Assembly: GCA_029861825.1 (NCBI GenBank)
Contig: JAOTYN010000059.1
Location: forward strand, 1 to 13,353
Direction: 5' to 3'
DNA: 13,353 nucleotides
DNA from: Cyclobacteriaceae bacterium
Lineage (GTDB): Bacteria; Bacteroidota; Bacteroidia; Cytophagales; Cyclobacteriaceae
A program made the translations under genes and the position numbers. The notes beneath the pieces are model-generated. The model did not search any database and was not told the DNA's origin. It saw only the letters and a program-made list of their open reading frames with translations. Of the stretch, positions 1 to 7,395 are shown one piece after another (the stretch's first letter is position 1; the number at the start of each line of letters is the position of its first letter).

Positions 1-315
1 CCGGGCAACGGAGCCGCGGGTAACTATGGCGTGGTTCGGGTAGCCTGGCCCCGTAGTTTTGAAAATGGACAATATAAAATCGGGGGTGGTGACTCCTGGG
101 TGAGCATTATTGAATTCGGAGAGAAGGTAAAAGCCAATGTTTTGTTAAGCTATGGCAATTCAACCCAGGAGGGCTCCAAGCACCGGGGCGATCAGCTGCA
201 ATTATTTTCAGATAAGAAGATGCGGGATGCACTGTACTATCGGGAAGACGTAGAAAAAAATGCCCAACGTATTGAGGTGCTGCATGATGGTGTATTTAGG
301 AATGAACAAAAATAA
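1..315 (+). CDS. Penicillin acylase family protein, C-terminal fragment
   Basis: The reading frame is open from the first base of the window to a TAA at 313-315, so this is the 3' end of a gene starting to the left. The 104 visible residues include VRVAWPRSFENG, a segment close to LLSYGNSTQEGSKHRGDQL, and a tail YREDVEKNAQRIEVL. A 'yG.S..pgS.H..DQl.l(f/y)' block followed by a final helix is the usual end of penicillin amidase/acylase Ntn-hydrolases, which cleave amide bonds of penicillins, N-acyl-homoserine lactones or related acyl amides, normally after export. The catalytic N-terminal Ser of the beta chain and the signal peptide lie outside the window, so substrate and activity cannot be judged. 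An internal GTG at 31 is not a plausible start because the homologous region continues upstream of it. Confidence 0.8.
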   Translation, partial: PGNGAAGNYGVVRVAWPRSFENGQYKIGGGDSWVSIIEFGEKVKANVLLSYGNSTQEGSKHRGDQLQLFSDKKMRDALYYREDVEKNAQRIEVLHDGVFRNEQK

Positions 316-344
316 CTGGGGTATTGGATCAATCCAGCGGGGAT

Positions 345-902
345 ATGGCACAAAGGAACCTGTTATGGACCATTCTGATTATCAATTTTTCGTTCTTTCT
401 TATTGAAATAATATCCGGCTTGATCTCCGTATCCATGGGACTGGTGGCTGATAGTCTGGATATGCTGGCAGACTCCATGGTCTATGGCTTGAGTTTGATT
501 GCAGTTGGTGGCACGGCCTTACTAAAAAAAAGGATTGCCAAAATCGCAGGCTATTTACAGCTTACTCTGGCCTGTATGGGTTTCTTGGAGGTACTGAGGC
601 GCTTCTGGAGTGTGGAAGAGCTACCAAATCCAAAAACCATGATTATCGTTTCATTTTTTGCTTTGGTTGCCAACATTATTTGCTTATACCTTTTACAAAA
701 ATCAAAAAACAAGGAAGAGGCCCATATGAAAGCCAGTATGATATTCACCGCAAATGATGTGATCATCAACTTTGGAGTTATCGCTGCTGGATTATTGGTA
801 ATTTTGTTGAACACAAACAAACCAGACCTTATTGTCGGAACTATAGTGTTCTTATTGGTTATAAGAGGTGCTATAAAAATGTTGAAACTAGGTAAAACAT
901 AG
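345..902 (+). CDS. CDF-like cation transporter, transmembrane domain only
   Basis: 185 residues from ATG 345; an in-frame TTG at 324 would add seven residues, but ATG is the commoner choice and places the first helix near the N-terminus. Six hydrophobic segments are visible (about residues 7-27, 29-55, 65-85, 98-116, 131-154 and 161-180). Helix 2 carries ADSLDMLAD, giving a DxxxD pair (D39, D43) as in cation diffusion facilitators, and helix 5 carries TANDVIIN, giving DxxxN (D138, N142) where classical Zn transporters have HxxxD. The protein stops after helix 6 and lacks the roughly 80-90 residue cytoplasmic metal-sensing domain. Short 'cation transporter' relatives with this DxxxD/NDxxxN pattern occur in bacteria. 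Efflux of a divalent metal is inferred; the ion is unknown. It starts 29 bp after the acylase stop and ends 21 bp before the nitrilase, consistent with an operon. Confidence 0.75.
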   Translation: MAQRNLLWTILIINFSFFLIEIISGLISVSMGLVADSLDMLADSMVYGLSLIAVGGTALLKKRIAKIAGYLQLTLACMGFLEVLRRFWSVEELPNPKTMIIVSFFALVANIICLYLLQKSKNKEEAHMKASMIFTANDVIINFGVIAAGLLVILLNTNKPDLIVGTIVFLLVIRGAIKMLKLGKT

Positions 903-923
903 AATTCACAATATCATATAACC

Positions 924-1862
924 ATGAAACTGGCAGTAGCTCAATTTGAACCTAAGGACGGTGATAAGGCCTATAACCTCTCGGTGATTAGGGCTTTGAC
1001 CGCTCAAGCTAAAGAACAAGGTGCGCAGGTGATCAGCTTTCACGAGATGTGCATTACTGCCTATACCCATACCAAAGACCTCAGTCGGTCCGAGATTACC
1101 GCACTGGCTGAGCAGGTTCCTGGAGGAGATAGCACTGAAGTCCTGACCAGAGTAGCTAAAGAAAATGATATAGCGATATTGGCCGGTTTAATAGAAGTAG
1201 AACAGGACATGCTTTATAATACCTATGTTTGTGTAACCCAGGAGGGACTGGTAGCCAAGCATCGTAAGTTGCATCCTTTCATCAACACGCATCTAAGCGC
1301 TGGGAATGAATATTGCGTATTTGATCTGGGTGGATGGAAATGCGGTATTCTAATTTGTTATGATAACAATATTATTGAAAACGTCAGGGCTACCACCCTG
1401 TTAGGTGCGGAGTTAATCTTCGCTCCCCACGTTACCGGTTGTACTCCCTCCAGCATGCCCGGCCGGGGATATGTCGATGATAAACTTTGGCAAAATCGTC
1501 ATAACGATCCGGAATCGCTAAGGATTGAATTCGACGGACCCAAGGGCAGAGCATGGTTAATGCGCTGGTTACCGGCACGGGCTTATGACAATGGTGTTTA
1601 CTACGCCTTTAGCAACCCTGTAGGCTACGATGGAGAGCATCTTAAAAATGGAAACTCCATGATACTTGATCCTTACGGTGAAGTCCTATCGGAAATCAAA
1701 TCATTCGATGACGGAATAACTCTGGCCACGTTAACCAAAGATAAGCTGGAGCTAGCAGGCGGGTTTAGATACCGAAAAGCCCGCCGGCCAGAGTTGTATA
1801 AGGAGATCATCGGCAAAGAACATGAGTCCACAACCTCCCCTATTTGGTTAAAAGAAAAATGA
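924..1862 (+). CDS. Nitrilase/carbon-nitrogen hydrolase family protein
   Basis: 312 residues with the full nitrilase-superfamily fold signature. The expected Glu-Lys-Cys triad is visible: E41 in SFHEMCIT, K115 in KHRKLHPF and C145 in GILICYDN. The family hydrolyses C-N bonds of amides, carbamoyl groups or nitriles; the motif ICYDN, the absence of a leader peptide and the length fit a cytoplasmic aliphatic amidase or N-carbamoyl-type amidohydrolase rather than a true nitrilase, but the exact substrate cannot be read from the sequence. An insertion around residues 171-210 (TGCTPSSMPGRG to DGPKGRAW) between the Cys loop and the conserved LPARAYDNGVY block could shape the active site. Its TGA overlaps the ATG of the next gene (ATGA at 1859-1862), so the two products are probably made together and may act in one pathway. 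Confidence 0.85.
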   Translation: MKLAVAQFEPKDGDKAYNLSVIRALTAQAKEQGAQVISFHEMCITAYTHTKDLSRSEITALAEQVPGGDSTEVLTRVAKENDIAILAGLIEVEQDMLYNTYVCVTQEGLVAKHRKLHPFINTHLSAGNEYCVFDLGGWKCGILICYDNNIIENVRATTLLGAELIFAPHVTGCTPSSMPGRGYVDDKLWQNRHNDPESLRIEFDGPKGRAWLMRWLPARAYDNGVYYAFSNPVGYDGEHLKNGNSMILDPYGEVLSEIKSFDDGITLATLTKDKLELAGGFRYRKARRPELYKEIIGKEHESTTSPIWLKEK

Positions 1863-2845
1863 AAATACTAGTTACCGGCAGCAGCGGACATTTGGGTGAA
1901 GCTATTATGCGATTGGGAAGCGTTTTGGGCCACCAGATGACTGGCCTCGATATAAAGCCTTCTCCATTTACCGATATTACCGGTTCCATAAAAGACAAAG
2001 AGTTTGTCGGCCAGGCACTATCCGAAGTTGATGCCGTTATCCACAGCGCCACCTTGCACAAACCTCATATAGCCACTCACAGCTATCAGGATTTTATTGA
2101 TACCAACGTTAATGGCACTCTGAATTTGCTGGAAGCCGCAGTAAAAGAGCAGGTTAAAGCTTTTGTTTTTACCAGTACCACCAGCGCCTTCGGCCAAAGT
2201 TTAAATGCGCAACCCGGGGAACCGGCCGCCTGGATAAACGAAGAGGTCCCCAGTATTCCCAAGAATATCTACGGTACTACCAAGCTAGCTGCCGAAGATC
2301 TTTGCGAATTGTTCCACTACCAGCATGCACTTCCCTGTTTGGTGCTTCGTACATCACGTTTTTTTCCGGAGGAAGATGATAACCAACAAAAAAGACAGGC
2401 TTTCTCGGCTGATAACCTCAAAGCCAACGAGTTCTTACACCGACGAGTGGACCTGGAAGATGCCGCTAAGGCTCATTTTTTGGCCTTAGAAAAAGCCGCA
2501 GAGATCGGTTTTACCAAATATATCATTAGCTCCACCTCTCCGTTTCGCAAAGAACACTTGTCCGACTTGCACAAAGATGCCGGCGCTGTGGTTGAGAAGC
2601 TATACCCGGAGTTTAGTGAGATATACCAAAAAAACCATTGGAAGATGTCTCCCCGGATCGACCGGGTCTATGTTAACGAGAAAGCACGGAAGGAATTGGA
2701 TTGGCAACCCAACTATGATTTTGCATGGGTATTGGAACATATTAAGAACGGCACCGACTTCAACAGCGAATTGGCCCGCAATGTGGGCATCAAAGGATAT
2801 CACCCACGTAAATTTCAAGAAGGCCCTTACCCTGTGAAAGAATAA
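1859..2845 (+). CDS. NAD(P)-dependent epimerase/dehydratase (extended SDR)
   Basis: 328 residues from ATG 1859. An in-frame TTG at 1844 exists, but ATG 1859 forms the ATGA coupling with the nitrilase stop and puts the Rossmann motif at the usual place: MKILVTGSSGHLG, a GxxGxxG loop (G7, G10, G13). D31 at the end of beta-2 (GLDIK) suggests NAD preference. The active-site YxxxK is Y138-K142 (IYGTTKLAAE), with the Ser/Thr-rich FTSTTSAFG at about 104-112 supplying the catalytic Ser/Thr. The family epimerises, dehydrates or reduces nucleotide sugars or similar substrates in the cytoplasm. The C-terminal half (DRVYVNEKARKELDW) is typical of sugar epimerases. Coupling to an amidohydrolase and nearness of a sulfatase and a sugar-isomerase-like gene suggest a carbohydrate role, but no substrate is proposed. 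Confidence 0.85.
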   Translation: MKILVTGSSGHLGEAIMRLGSVLGHQMTGLDIKPSPFTDITGSIKDKEFVGQALSEVDAVIHSATLHKPHIATHSYQDFIDTNVNGTLNLLEAAVKEQVKAFVFTSTTSAFGQSLNAQPGEPAAWINEEVPSIPKNIYGTTKLAAEDLCELFHYQHALPCLVLRTSRFFPEEDDNQQKRQAFSADNLKANEFLHRRVDLEDAAKAHFLALEKAAEIGFTKYIISSTSPFRKEHLSDLHKDAGAVVEKLYPEFSEIYQKNHWKMSPRIDRVYVNEKARKELDWQPNYDFAWVLEHIKNGTDFNSELARNVGIKGYHPRKFQEGPYPVKE

Positions 2846-2895
2846 TTCATATATAGATATTATCCGTAACTTATACTAATAACCTGCAAACCTGC

Positions 2896-4257
2896 ATGAA
2901 CCTTAAAATACTTTACCTGAGCTTGATTTTAGTGATATATGGTGTTGCCGGATGGGGTCAGGTATCGACGGAGCACTCTCCCGATATCAATATCCTGTGC
3001 ATCTTGGTGGACGACCTGGGCTATGGCGACCTTTCCATTCAGGGAGCCCAAGATCTTCAAACTCCCCATATTGATAATCTCGCTCAACAAGGAATTACTT
3101 TCACCAATTTTTACGCTAATAGCACGGTCTGTTCACCCAGCCGTGCTTCCCTGTTATCTGGTACCTATCCTGATCTGGTAGGTGTACCCGGGGTAATCAG
3201 ACAAGATCCTCCCAGCAACTGGGGGTACCTGGCTCATAGGGCGGAATTGATCCCCAAACTTCTCAACCAGCAGGGTTATCACACCGCCATCATTGGCAAG
3301 TGGCACCTGGGCTTAGAAAGCCCCAATACTCCCAATGAAAGAGGTTTTCAATACTTTAAAGGGTTCCTGGGAGATATGATGGATGATTACTGGACACACT
3401 TACGTGGGGGCAAAAACTGGATGAGGTATAATGAACAGGAAATTGACCCCAAAGGACATGCTACAGACTTATTTACCGAGTGGACTGTTGAGTATCTCTC
3501 CGAACGCAAATCCCAGACCCAGCCCTTCTTTTTATACCTGGCATACAATGCTCCCCATTTCCCAATCCAACCTCCCCAAACCTGGTTGGACCAGGTCGAA
3601 GCACGTAACCCGGAACTCGATGAGAAAAGAGCAAAAAACGTAGCGTTCATTGAACATCTGGACCATTCTATAGGCCGGGTGATGCAAACATTGAAGGAAA
3701 CGGGACTGATAGAAAACACCTTGGTGGTATTTACATCCGATAATGGAGGAGCCCTGCGGTTTGCTCAAAGTAATGGGCCACTGCGAGGAGGTAAGCAAGA
3801 TATGTACGAAGGTGGTATTAAAGTGCCGGCCTTTGCGTTTTGGAAAGACCACATTGTGCCTGGCTCTACTTCAGATAACTTCGGAATGCTTATGGATCTT
3901 TTTCCAACGTTCTGTGAAGTGGCTGGGTTCAAGGCTACTCAAGGGCTTCCATCCCTAAGTCTGTTACCAACCCTGCTGGGACAGGAACAAGATACTGACG
4001 ATCGTACGGTATTTTGGGTACGGCGTGAGGGGTGGAAGTACGGGGGACAATGTTATTATGCGGCGCGAGAAGGTCACTTTAAAATCCTACAAAACAGCCC
4101 CTACGAAGCCATCCAGTATTTTAACCTTGCACAGGATCCCTACGAACAAAACCCTTTGGAAGGGCAAGATGATCCTGTTTATCAAAAACTAAAAGCTGCC
4201 TTACAGGAACACATAAGAACTACCGGGGCTATTGCCTGGCAAAAGCCCGATCCCTAA
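2896..4257 (+). CDS. Secreted sulfatase (formylglycine type, S1 family)
   Basis: 453 residues with an N-terminal signal peptide (hydrophobic 4-18, likely cleaved near GWG/Q). It contains the sulfatase signature CSPSRASLLSG, where C79 in the C-x-P-x-R motif would be converted to formylglycine by a maturase not present in this window. Other expected active-site residues are in place: D39-D40 (LVDDLGYGD), R83, K135 and H137 (GKWHLG), H221 (NAPHFP), D282-N283 (FTSDNGG) and K300 (RGGK). The product should hydrolyse sulfate esters in the periplasm or at the cell surface. The layout is that of arylsulfatase A-like S1 enzymes; many Bacteroidetes members act on sulfated glycans from algae or host mucus, but the substrate is not evident. 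The start at ATG 2896 is 50 bp after the SDR gene and gives a good signal peptide. No SusC/SusD pair or glycoside hydrolase is visible, so this is not a classical PUL. Confidence 0.9.
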   Translation: MNLKILYLSLILVIYGVAGWGQVSTEHSPDINILCILVDDLGYGDLSIQGAQDLQTPHIDNLAQQGITFTNFYANSTVCSPSRASLLSGTYPDLVGVPGVIRQDPPSNWGYLAHRAELIPKLLNQQGYHTAIIGKWHLGLESPNTPNERGFQYFKGFLGDMMDDYWTHLRGGKNWMRYNEQEIDPKGHATDLFTEWTVEYLSERKSQTQPFFLYLAYNAPHFPIQPPQTWLDQVEARNPELDEKRAKNVAFIEHLDHSIGRVMQTLKETGLIENTLVVFTSDNGGALRFAQSNGPLRGGKQDMYEGGIKVPAFAFWKDHIVPGSTSDNFGMLMDLFPTFCEVAGFKATQGLPSLSLLPTLLGQEQDTDDRTVFWVRREGWKYGGQCYYAAREGHFKILQNSPYEAIQYFNLAQDPYEQNPLEGQDDPVYQKLKAALQEHIRTTGAIAWQKPDP

Positions 4258-4296
4258 GAGACTTTAGATATTGCTTATTTACTTATCAATAACATC

Positions 4297-5259
4297 ATGC
4301 AAAGACGAACATTCCTAAAACACTCCTGTGCGGCTGCCTTAATCAGTGCATTCCCGCAGCATACCTTATCCGGTTTGCATCTGAAGTCGAAACTTCTTAA
4401 AAGCATTGGAATCCAACTATTTTCACTGCCTAAACTGTTGGAATCCAGTTTTGAGGAGGGCATAAGGCTACTTGCGGAGATGGGTTATAGAGAAATTGAA
4501 CTTTACGGACCCTATTCTTTCAGCGCGCAATCCGCCAAGGACCGCTGGAACGCCATAACTCCTATGTTGGGTTTCAGTGGAAGTGGGTTTTTCGGGCATA
4601 CATTACGTGAAATAAGAACGATACTTAAGAAACACAGCATTAAGGCTACCGCCATGCACACCGATCTGGAAACCCTCAACCAACATATGGATCAACTGGG
4701 CGAAGCCGCTGCCCGTTTAGGGGTGGAATTTGTAGGTATTCCCGCTATACCTGAAGAAAAAAGGGGCTCGCTTGAAGATTATCAGCGCATGGCGGTAGAG
4801 TTTAATTCCATTGGAGAAAAAGCAAAAAATGTCGGAGTAAAGTTTTCTTACCACAACCATGGCTACGGGCTGCAAGAGCTGCAGGGACAAATCCCTTTTA
4901 ATGTAATATTGGAGCAAACCGATCCCCAACTGGTGTTTTTCGAAATGGACCTGTACTGGACCACTGCCGGTGGAGCCGATCCAGTGGAGTATCTGCAAGC
5001 ATATCCCAATCGTTTCCGACTGATGCATGTAAAAGATATGCGGGAAAAGGTCCGATTTAGTGGAGACGGAGGCAGCCCCAAAGAATGGATGGAGCTGTTT
5101 CCTTATATGACTACCGTGGGTGACGGTGTTTTGGATTTGAGCGCCATCCTGCCGGTAGCCAAGCGAATGGGGGTAAAGCATTTTTACGTAGAACAGGATA
5201 TGGTCGCCAATCCCCAAGTAGCATTGAAAAGAAGTATTGACTATCTAAAATCACTGTGA
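4297..5259 (+). CDS. Tat-signal sugar phosphate isomerase/epimerase-like TIM-barrel protein
   Basis: 320 residues. The N-terminus MQRRTFLKHSCAAALISAF is a textbook twin-arginine signal (R3-R4, RRTFLK), so the folded protein is probably exported to the periplasm. The rest is the xylose-isomerase-like TIM barrel (AP_endonuc_2 family): IELYGPYSF near 67-75, AMHTDLETLN near 119-128, FSYHNHGYGLQE at 183-194, FEMDLYWTTAGG at 215-226, MHVKDM at 243-248 and FYVEQD at 296-301. Histidines and acids in these blocks (for example H186/H188, D218, H244, E299) are where family members bind a divalent metal. Relatives include inositol- and keto-sugar-processing isomerases, and many Bacteroidetes paralogues carry Tat signals. 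It starts 39 bp after the sulfatase, so a joint periplasmic sugar role is plausible, though no reaction can be assigned. Confidence 0.82.
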   Translation: MQRRTFLKHSCAAALISAFPQHTLSGLHLKSKLLKSIGIQLFSLPKLLESSFEEGIRLLAEMGYREIELYGPYSFSAQSAKDRWNAITPMLGFSGSGFFGHTLREIRTILKKHSIKATAMHTDLETLNQHMDQLGEAAARLGVEFVGIPAIPEEKRGSLEDYQRMAVEFNSIGEKAKNVGVKFSYHNHGYGLQELQGQIPFNVILEQTDPQLVFFEMDLYWTTAGGADPVEYLQAYPNRFRLMHVKDMREKVRFSGDGGSPKEWMELFPYMTTVGDGVLDLSAILPVAKRMGVKHFYVEQDMVANPQVALKRSIDYLKSL

Positions 5260-5282
5260 TCCAATAACTGGATGGTCTGATT

Positions 5283-5969
5283 ATGAAGAGGACGGATAAA
5301 CTATTCCTCAAAATCGCCGCCCTTGCTAGTTTTAGCACGGTATTGACTACATTCTTGTTGTGGTTACTGCCAAACTTCTATCACGCCCATGGATCATTCT
5401 CTGAGGGAATCGATCTGGCGGCCAACCCATTTTACATGGGTCGCTTGTGGGTAAATTTCTGGCATATCCCGCTGGCATTAACGGCCTATTTCGGATTTGT
5501 ATATACTCTGCGCAATCGTGAATTACCCAAAGTGTCATTAGGAATGATTTGGTTTTTGATTTGGGGCACTGTGGAAATGACAGGTATTGCGGGAATAATA
5601 TTCGCGGTAAATAACCATTGGAGGTCAGCTTTTAATTCCGCCTCTGCCACTCAACAAGAAGTATTGAGGATGCAGATTGAAAACTATCTCACCAATTGGG
5701 ACAGTTGGTTCTTTGTACTGCTTGTGGCGTTTTTATTAGGCATGGCTTGTTTTGGTTGGGCCACCTGGAAAGGAAGAGGCATAGAAAAAACCCTGAGTTA
5801 TTTGTTTTGGCTGGCCGTTCCCCTGACCTTACTGATCATCCTCAGTAAATATCTAAGCTTGGAATGGGCGGGCACTGTGGTGGCCTTTACCTACCCCATT
5901 CTACAATCGGTTTCCAGAGGTTTATTGGGTGTCTACCTTTGGAAAAATGCTAAATACGATCAATATTGA
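5283..5969 (+). CDS. Hypothetical six-helix membrane protein
   Basis: 228 residues that I do not recognise. Hydrophobic segments lie at roughly 8-29, 56-75, 86-109, 141-161, 170-188 and 194-220, predicting about six transmembrane helices. Two polar loops stand out: residues 31-55 after helix 1 (NFYHAHGSFSEGIDLAANP) and 110-140 between helices 3 and 4 (NNHWRSAFNSAS onwards), probably on the same side of the membrane. Helix 2 contains H61 and helix 3 contains E98, which could serve as in-membrane polar or metal ligands, but no known catalytic motif is apparent. The ATG at 5283 is 23 bp after the TIM-barrel gene, suggesting co-transcription. Codon use looks like that of its neighbours. Confidence 0.75.
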   Translation: MKRTDKLFLKIAALASFSTVLTTFLLWLLPNFYHAHGSFSEGIDLAANPFYMGRLWVNFWHIPLALTAYFGFVYTLRNRELPKVSLGMIWFLIWGTVEMTGIAGIIFAVNNHWRSAFNSASATQQEVLRMQIENYLTNWDSWFFVLLVAFLLGMACFGWATWKGRGIEKTLSYLFWLAVPLTLLIILSKYLSLEWAGTVVAFTYPILQSVSRGLLGVYLWKNAKYDQY

Positions 5970-6015
5970 TCTTTAATCCATCTTAAGATCCGCTACCTGA
6001 AGCCTGACCCATTTT

Positions 6016-6603
6016 ATGAAGGTCATCAAGAAAATAGTCTTCCCTATCATCTCCGCATTTCTACTGGTCAAGACCATTGAATTGATCAAGGAATTGATAG
6101 CTCATGATCCCCAAAAACTAGCTCTGATATGGGCTTTCTTGTTATGTTTATATATCACTGGGATCTTTGCCTTTTTGGGGTTTGCATATGCCACTCACCA
6201 ACTGCTTCCAAGACGATATTTTACCCTGAATAACCCCCGGCGCCTACAACGGGCTTACCGATCACTGGGAGTGAAGCATTTCAAAAAGATGCTGTTATGG
6301 GTCTTTTGGGGAAGGCATAAGAACCGACAAAAGTATTTTGACGGTTCTCGTAAGGGCTTGAATAATTTTGTTTACCAGACTAAGCAATCGGAGGTTGGGC
6401 ATGCCACCGCTTTTATCACCATTCTGGGGGTATCGCTGTTGCTTTTATTGCACGGGAGGGTTGTGGTCTTTGTTGGTATGTCCATCATAAATATTATCGG
6501 AAACCTATACCCGGTGATCCTGCAACGATATCACCGCCTGAGGATAGAGCGATTAATCAAAAGAGCTCCATATTTCAGGGCCGAGGTATCGGTAAATAAC
6601 TAA
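6016..6603 (+). CDS. CrtO-like membrane acyltransferase family protein (glycosyl-4,4'-diaponeurosporenoate acyltransferase type)
   Basis: 195 residues with hydrophobic segments at about 7-24, 36-58 and 131-168. The central and C-terminal pattern matches what I know of the small CrtO acyltransferase family: basic HFKKMLLWVFWG near 88-99, a conserved E-x-x-H (SEVGHA, E126/H129), and the end block NIIGNLYPVILQRYHRLRI near 159-177. The founding member in Staphylococcus esterifies a glycosylated carotenoid with a fatty acid during staphyloxanthin synthesis; no other carotenoid gene is seen here, so the real acceptor lipid or glycoside may differ. The last eight or nine codons (FRAEVSVNN) overlap, in another frame, the remains of a GNAT gene (motif FQGRGIGK), so the natural C-terminus may have been replaced by a deletion junction. 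The family call rests on pattern recognition only. Confidence 0.6.
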   Translation: MKVIKKIVFPIISAFLLVKTIELIKELIAHDPQKLALIWAFLLCLYITGIFAFLGFAYATHQLLPRRYFTLNNPRRLQRAYRSLGVKHFKKMLLWVFWGRHKNRQKYFDGSRKGLNNFVYQTKQSEVGHATAFITILGVSLLLLLHGRVVVFVGMSIINIIGNLYPVILQRYHRLRIERLIKRAPYFRAEVSVNN

Positions 6604-6782
6604 CACTATTCCGTATTGAAGAGATCAAGAAAAATGCCGCAGCCAAGCACATCACGGTACGCACACCCAGTTTGATATACCCGTTTTATCAAAAGTTAGG
6701 ATTTGCTTTGCAAAAAACCGAAAAAGACTTTTGGGCGCCCGGCATGGACTTATATCAAATGAGTATGAACCTTAATGATTAG
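6573..6782 (+). pseudogene. GNAT acetyltransferase remnant (C-terminal half)
   Basis: Translation in the frame ending with TAG at 6780-6782 gives a clear GNAT C-terminal half. FQGRGIGK (6573-6596) is the acetyl-CoA-binding motif A (QxxGxG), then comes a TAA stop at 6597-6599 where relatives usually have Leu, then LTLFRIEEIKKNA, ITVRTPSLIYPFYQKLGF, and an ending EKDFWAPGMDLYQMSM. The N-terminal 80 or so residues expected of a GNAT enzyme are missing: upstream of 6573 this frame no longer looks like a GNAT and the sequence belongs to the CrtO-like gene. The fragment therefore has no start, an internal stop and no complete fold. A single T-to-A change (TTA to TAA) would explain the stop, but truncation was probably the inactivating event. 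The terminal four bases overlap the convergent MOSC gene. Confidence 0.75.
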
Positions 6783-7276
6783 TCGGTGCTCATGGCGGTT
6801 ACCGCTAATTTCACCTCATCGCCTACTTTAATGGTTCCCGCTTCGATCACTCTGGCACAAATGCCCCCATGACCTCGCATGGCATTCCAGCCTCCTGGTC
6901 CTAGGTTTTCCTCCATCCGTGAGCAGGGAGCACAATTGCCGGTACCCTCAAATAAAACCTCCCCAATAATAAAGCGACGATCTTTCAGAGCATGCAGGTT
7001 GATACCCTGGGTCACAATATTTCGACGGGTGAGATTAGGATCCACTTTTTCCAATCCCATGTATGAGGCTACTGCTTGCAGATGCTCCTTTTGAATTAAG
7101 GTCACTTGCCGCTTACTACCTAGTATTCCTTGAAAATGGTCAGCAGCCAGCCCCTTATCTTCCTGGACCTCTACCTGGTCCACGGCCTTGAGGTCCTCAT
7201 AACGTTCCGGCCTCACCCCAATCCATTCAACCCTCCCGATCTGCGGTAAACTATCCTGTAATTCATTCATATTCAT
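6779..7276 (-). CDS. MOSC domain-containing protein
   Basis: 165 residues on the minus strand. The product has the MOSC fold signature: GLAADHFQG near 42-50, KRQVTLIQKEHL at 55-66, RRNIVTQGINLHAL at 84-97, GEVLFEGTGNCAPCSRME at 105-122 with the conserved cysteine (C118, plus C115) and IKVGDEV at 149-155. MOSC proteins carry molybdenum cofactor-bound or sulfur-relay chemistry (as in Moco sulfurase C-terminal domains and YiiM/YuaD-like reductases for hydroxylated compounds); a stand-alone cytoplasmic protein of this size fits the YiiM/YuaD-like group, with unknown substrate. Start ATG 7276 is followed by a second ATG two codons on (7270); a TATATTTG box lies 5 nt upstream of 7276. It stands alone between two gene fossils and convergent to the left-hand genes. 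Confidence 0.85.
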   Translation of the reverse strand: MNMNELQDSLPQIGRVEWIGVRPERYEDLKAVDQVEVQEDKGLAADHFQGILGSKRQVTLIQKEHLQAVASYMGLEKVDPNLTRRNIVTQGINLHALKDRRFIIGEVLFEGTGNCAPCSRMEENLGPGGWNAMRGHGGICARVIEAGTIKVGDEVKLAVTAMSTD

Positions 7277-7281
7277 AGATT

Positions 7282-7289
7282 CAAATATA
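7282..7289 (-). promoter_or_regulatory. Putative Bacteroidetes -7 box (TATATTTG) of the MOSC gene
   Basis: Reading on the minus strand, TATATTTG matches the Bacteroidetes TAnnTTTG -7 consensus and ends 5 nt before the ATG at 7276. This would give a leaderless or near-leaderless transcript. I find no TTTG -33 element at the normal 19-21 nt spacing, so the call is tentative. Confidence 0.35.
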
Positions 7290-7307
7290 ACGGTTTTCCT
7301 GAAAGTA

Positions 7308-7327
7308 AGGAGTTTTCAAAACCTCCT
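7308..7327. repeat. Imperfect inverted repeat upstream of the MOSC gene
   Basis: AGGAG-TTTT-C-AAAA-C-CTCCT is an almost perfect palindrome (one unpaired C, one-base centre). It lies 32-51 nt upstream of the MOSC start, about where a -33 region or an operator would be. The very short centre makes a good hairpin unlikely, so a protein-binding site is the more likely role if any. Confidence 0.35.
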
Positions 7328-7395
7328 AACCTGAATTTGCGTTTTTTAGACTGAACGATACCGTAACTTACTCGTTTGTATCTGATACTTCTGGG

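Noticed and set aside
1844..1858. TTG start for the SDR gene
   Set aside because: ATG 1859 gives the ATGA coupling and the usual distance to the GxxGxxG motif.
3387..3852. Minus-strand ORFs of about 110 residues inside the sulfatase gene
   Set aside because: They lie opposite a gene with complete catalytic motifs, and their translations show no domain or signal peptide.
4717..5217. 166-residue minus-strand ORF opposite the TIM-barrel gene
   Set aside because: It is the mirror of a well-conserved coding region and has no recognisable motif; a chance open antisense frame is likelier.
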